Source: Caprimulgus europaeus
Taxonomy: Eukaryota; Chordata; Aves; Caprimulgiformes; Caprimulgidae
Length of the DNA stretch: 64,000 nt
NCBI GenBank assembly: GCA_907165065.1
Contig: OU015525.1
Coordinates: 44,994,037-45,058,036 of the forward strand
Direction: 5' to 3'
The position numbers and the translations under genes are program-made. Of the stretch, positions 62,901 through 64,000 are shown one piece after another (within the stretch, counting starts at the first letter, position 1; the number at the start of each line of letters is the position of its first letter). The notes beneath the pieces are model-generated. The model did not search any database. It was not told the origin of the DNA and was given only the letters and a program-made list of their open reading frames with translations.

Positions 62901-64000
62901 ATTCATTAAAACACTCCTTCCTGACGTACAGAGGCAATATGCAAACATGGACTGAACAAAACACTGCAAAGTACAAAGAGAGGAAACTCTTCCCAATTCC
63001 CAAAAGGCAGAGACCTGCCTACCACAGTGGCAGAAGAAAGTAAAAATACTATAGTCAACTGGGACTACTCAACTTTGGACATGGAGGTTATGTACCTATT
63101 TAATATTATATAGGTTATTTAGAATTCAAAATTTTACCTATTTAATATTACATAGATTATTTAGAATTCAAAATTTTACCCCCTAAAGCTTGTAGCTGTC
63201 ACACTGCATTTAAATGCTAAACATCAGTACAGCAGAATGGGGACCATACTTTCTACACTGCCCATGGCTGAGATTTCCTAGAGGCAGCAGAAAAAGCAGC
63301 CCTACTTAAGTGATGTAAGATTGCAATGCTTGTACCTCACAGCCACAGCACAGACATGCGGTCCTCTGCATACTGGACTGCGCTTCAGGCTTATCCAACT
63401 CACTATACAACTCATGCTCCAATGCGGGTGCATGGGAAAAGAATATTTTTCACAGAATATAAAGAAAATGGCTGGTGACATACCTATTCCATAATTTACA
63501 CAAACACAAGGATTTTTATACCACTATATTTTAATCAAGATTTTAAAACTTCCCTACATTTCTGCAAAGAAAACCCTGAATACCAAAAAAAATCCTCACA
63601 ATACCCTAACAAATCCATACAGAGGGGCTGAAAACACACTACCTGTCCAGTATGGCTCTCACAATAAATCTGCCTCTATTGCCAAAAACCTTTTGTATGC
63701 ATAAACATGCACATGCACACAAACAAACAGAAATAATTTGAAATCTAATCAAATGAAAGATGAGAACTACAGCTGATAGCACTGCAGAAGAGGGATCAAT
63801 GTTAACAACCTCTTACCCTGTGTTAGCTAACAAGCAATTTAGACTCACTGGCCGAAAGTCCTTTCGTGCTTTGATCTAGAATATCGATGCAGCCATTAGT
63901 TACAGAAGATATTCACAGGCCGGACTAAATCCAACCTGCAAGCACGGCTGTGCTGATTACAGCCCCAGCAGCCAGTCAGTACTTTTGGGCCGATGAGTGA
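35843..64000 (-). CDS. MAPRE2: MAPRE2 (EB2), spliced gene, 5' exons outside window
   Basis: Overall entry; five coding exons are listed separately. EB proteins track growing microtubule plus ends. The N-terminal calponin-homology domain binds the lattice, and the C-terminal coiled-coil EB-homology domain dimerises and recruits SxIP-motif and CAP-Gly proteins. The visible exons join in frame (phases 0, 1, 0, 0) to give about 243 residues, one fewer than the matching part of human MAPRE2 because of a deletion in the C-terminal tail. MAPRE2 is preferred over MAPRE1 and MAPRE3 because of [43 protein letters not shown] and [20 protein letters not shown], all EB2-type. The exons for the start of the CH domain (the region ending in EQLCS) were not found up to base 64000, so the preceding intron exceeds 3.4 kb. 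Confidence 0.95.
35915..41594 (-). other. MAPRE2 last intron, 5.7 kb
   Basis: It contains two A-rich tracts (38850-38864 and 38954-38985) and a candidate alternative terminal exon ending in an AATAAA (see findings, 38886-39443). No transposon was recognised. Confidence 0.75.
38850..38985. repeat. Two A-rich tracts
   Basis: A15-type run at about 38850-38864, and a long A tract interrupted by T at 38954-38985, followed by a short C-rich stretch. No transposon body was recognised upstream of either. Confidence 0.7.
41595..41753 (-). CDS. MAPRE2: MAPRE2 exon, EB-homology domain
   Basis: Acceptor CACACAG before 41753, donor GTAAGT after 41595; both phase 0. The 53 codons read [40 protein letters not shown] and [13 protein letters not shown]. 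This is the dimeric coiled coil and four-helix bundle that binds SxIP-motif partners, with the family hallmark [10 protein letters not shown]...IE present. Differences from human EB2 ([14 protein letters not shown] for GQENDDLVQRLMDI) are conservative. Confidence 0.97.
41754..46186 (-). other. MAPRE2 intron, 4.4 kb
   Basis: It contains a TA/CA microsatellite (about 42590-42640). Otherwise no gene or transposon was recognised. Confidence 0.75.
42590..42640. repeat. (TA)n(CA)n microsatellite
   Basis: Alternating ATACATACATATATATATAT then ACACACACATACAACACATA. Simple repeat, likely polymorphic. Confidence 0.8.
46187..46326 (-). CDS. MAPRE2: MAPRE2 exon, Ser/Pro/Lys-rich linker and coiled-coil start
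   Basis: Acceptor CATTCAG before 46326, donor GTAAAT after 46187. Phase 1 in and phase 0 out. After a split Gly, 46 codons read [40 protein letters not shown] and IQLSEQ. The first part is the low-complexity positively charged linker that strengthens microtubule binding in EB proteins. [12 protein letters not shown] starts the coiled coil. Length equals that of the human exon as recalled, and substitutions concentrate in the linker, as expected. Confidence 0.96.
50020..50762 (+). mobile_element. CR1 LINE fragment, about 740 bp
   Basis: Forward-oriented CR1 from TCAAAAAGAAGTGCAGAGTC through GAGACATGGACATACTGGAA to ACCTCTACCTTTCTGTGA. Reverse-transcriptase remnants are readable in broken frames (for example [14 protein letters not shown] and [20 protein letters not shown]). 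Several frameshifts mark it as old. It is antisense to MAPRE2. Confidence 0.9.
56755..56759. repeat. Target-site duplication, left copy (AACAC)
   Basis: AACAC directly precedes the TGTTGTGG start of the solo LTR and is repeated at 57668-57672 directly after its TACA end. Confidence 0.85.
56760..57667 (+). mobile_element. Solo LTR of an endogenous retrovirus (ERVL-like), interrupted by CR1
   Basis: It starts TGTTGTGGTTTAGCCCCAGT and ends GGTACA, flanked by the 5-bp duplication AACAC, which is typical of ERVL-type integration. I recognise the sequence (AGCAAAGCAAAACAAGGAAT, then GGTGTTCAGCCATCTCCAGG, then ACTTGGGAAGACAAACATCA) as an LTR frequent in neoavian genomes, from memory. There is no internal retroviral sequence: it is the product of LTR-LTR recombination and carries no viral gene. 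A CR1 of about 316 bp sits inside it at 56985-57300; without it the LTR is about 590 bp. Confidence 0.9.
56985..57300 (+). mobile_element. CR1 LINE inserted inside the solo LTR
   Basis: Forward-oriented, 5'-truncated CR1 from CCTACAAGAAAGCTGGGGAA, through ACACTGGAACAGGTTGCCCA, to the 3' end GGTCCCTTCCAACCCAAACC ... ATGATTCTAT. LTR sequence resumes at GCAGGGCTCTGTCACG. Boundaries are good to a few bases. Confidence 0.93.
57668..57672. repeat. Target-site duplication, right copy (AACAC)
   Basis: Identical to 56755-56759, immediately after the TACA end of the LTR. Confidence 0.85.
58237..58450 (-). CDS. MAPRE2: MAPRE2 exon, end of CH domain and start of linker
   Basis: Acceptor TTTTTCAG before 58450, donor GTATTT after 58237; phase 0 in, phase 1 out. 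The 71 codons start [20 protein letters not shown] and [20 protein letters not shown], closing the calponin-homology domain, then go into [20 protein letters not shown] and [11 protein letters not shown], the start of the flexible basic linker. One visible difference from the human protein is KKFFDANY instead of KKFYDANY (human sequence from memory); MAPRE1 and MAPRE3 also have Phe there, so it is tolerated. The donor GTATTT is weaker than the other donors. Confidence 0.97.
58451..60378 (-). other. MAPRE2 intron, 1.9 kb
   Basis: Between two exons of the calponin-homology domain. No repeat or gene was recognised. Confidence 0.8.
60379..60524 (-). CDS. MAPRE2: MAPRE2 exon, middle of the calponin-homology domain
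   Basis: On the - strand the acceptor is CTTGTAG before 60524 and the donor is GTAGGC after 60379. It enters in phase 1 (completing a Gly codon), and the 48 codons read [40 protein letters not shown] and FKRMNVDK. This is the core of the EB calponin-homology domain. The conserved [13 protein letters not shown] and KLEHEYIHN stretches form part of the microtubule-binding fold. It looks near-identical to mammalian EB2 as I know it. Confidence 0.97.
60997..61028. repeat. (AAAT)n simple repeat
   Basis: AAATAAATAAGCAAATAAAT followed by AAATAAAAAAA; a short microsatellite. Confidence 0.7.
63094..63177. repeat. Tandem duplication, 42-bp unit, two copies
   Basis: Unit 1 (63094-63135) and unit 2 (63136-63177) both run from ACCTATTTAATATTA to TTATTTAGAATTCAAAATTT and differ at two positions only (TATAGG versus CATAGA). 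The low divergence points to a recent slippage or duplication event. Confidence 0.93.

Larger units (their letters stand above)
60525..64000 (-). other. MAPRE2 intron (partial), upstream of the first visible exon
   Basis: No exon encoding the N-terminal CH-domain segment was found up to the window edge. It contains an AAAT-type simple repeat (about 60997-61028) and a 42-bp tandem duplication (63094-63177). Confidence 0.75.

Noticed and set aside
1..64000. tRNA, rRNA, CRISPR or prokaryotic operon features
   Set aside because: No cloverleaf boxes, rRNA segments or regularly spaced repeats were seen; the sequence is a vertebrate nuclear genome.
60525..64000. First CH-domain exon of MAPRE2 within the window
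   Set aside because: The - strand was scanned for the segment around AWVND and EQLCS with a flanking donor; nothing matched, so it is placed beyond the right edge.

Overview
The window is vertebrate nuclear DNA, almost certainly from a bird. It has two interrupted genes with GT-AG introns, several CR1 LINE fragments, and a solo LTR of a type that I recall (from memory, not searched) as common in neoavian genomes. Nothing in it looks prokaryotic or organellar. Most of the sequence is A+T-rich intron.

Left part, + strand (1 to about 30 kb): the last six coding exons of a CDP-alcohol phosphotransferase gene of the SELENOI/EPT1 (ethanolaminephosphotransferase 1) family. The exons lie at 1497-1765, 10606-10714, 21412-21460, 23915-24095, 27959-28141 and 29290-29355. 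The reading frame joins cleanly at every junction and gives about 285 residues, including the complete CDP-alcohol phosphotransferase motif. The 5' exons lie to the left of the window. The reading frame ends in TGA exactly where SELENOI has its selenocysteine (Sec) codon.

Right part, - strand (35.8 to 64 kb): the last five coding exons of MAPRE2 (EB2, a microtubule plus-end-tracking protein), at 60379-60524, 58237-58450, 46187-46326, 41595-41753 and 35843-35914. They encode the end of the calponin-homology domain, the Ser/Pro/Lys-rich linker, the EB-homology coiled coil and the C-terminal EEY tail. The 5' exons lie to the right of the window.

The two genes converge. Their stop codons are about 6.5 kb apart, and that interval should hold both 3' UTRs. 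The two proteins have no obvious functional link (phospholipid synthesis versus microtubule tips), but the linkage is informative. In human, as I recall it, SELENOI lies near MAPRE3, DTNB and ASXL2, while MAPRE2 lies near DTNA and ASXL3. A SELENOI-like gene beside MAPRE2 therefore looks like the second copy from an ancient whole-genome duplication, one that now ends at the old Sec position.

Repeats: seven CR1 fragments, one of them inserted inside the solo LTR at 56760-57667, a possible MIR/L2-type fragment, two short tandem duplications, and several microsatellites and A/T runs. No tRNA, rRNA, CRISPR or other gene was recognised.
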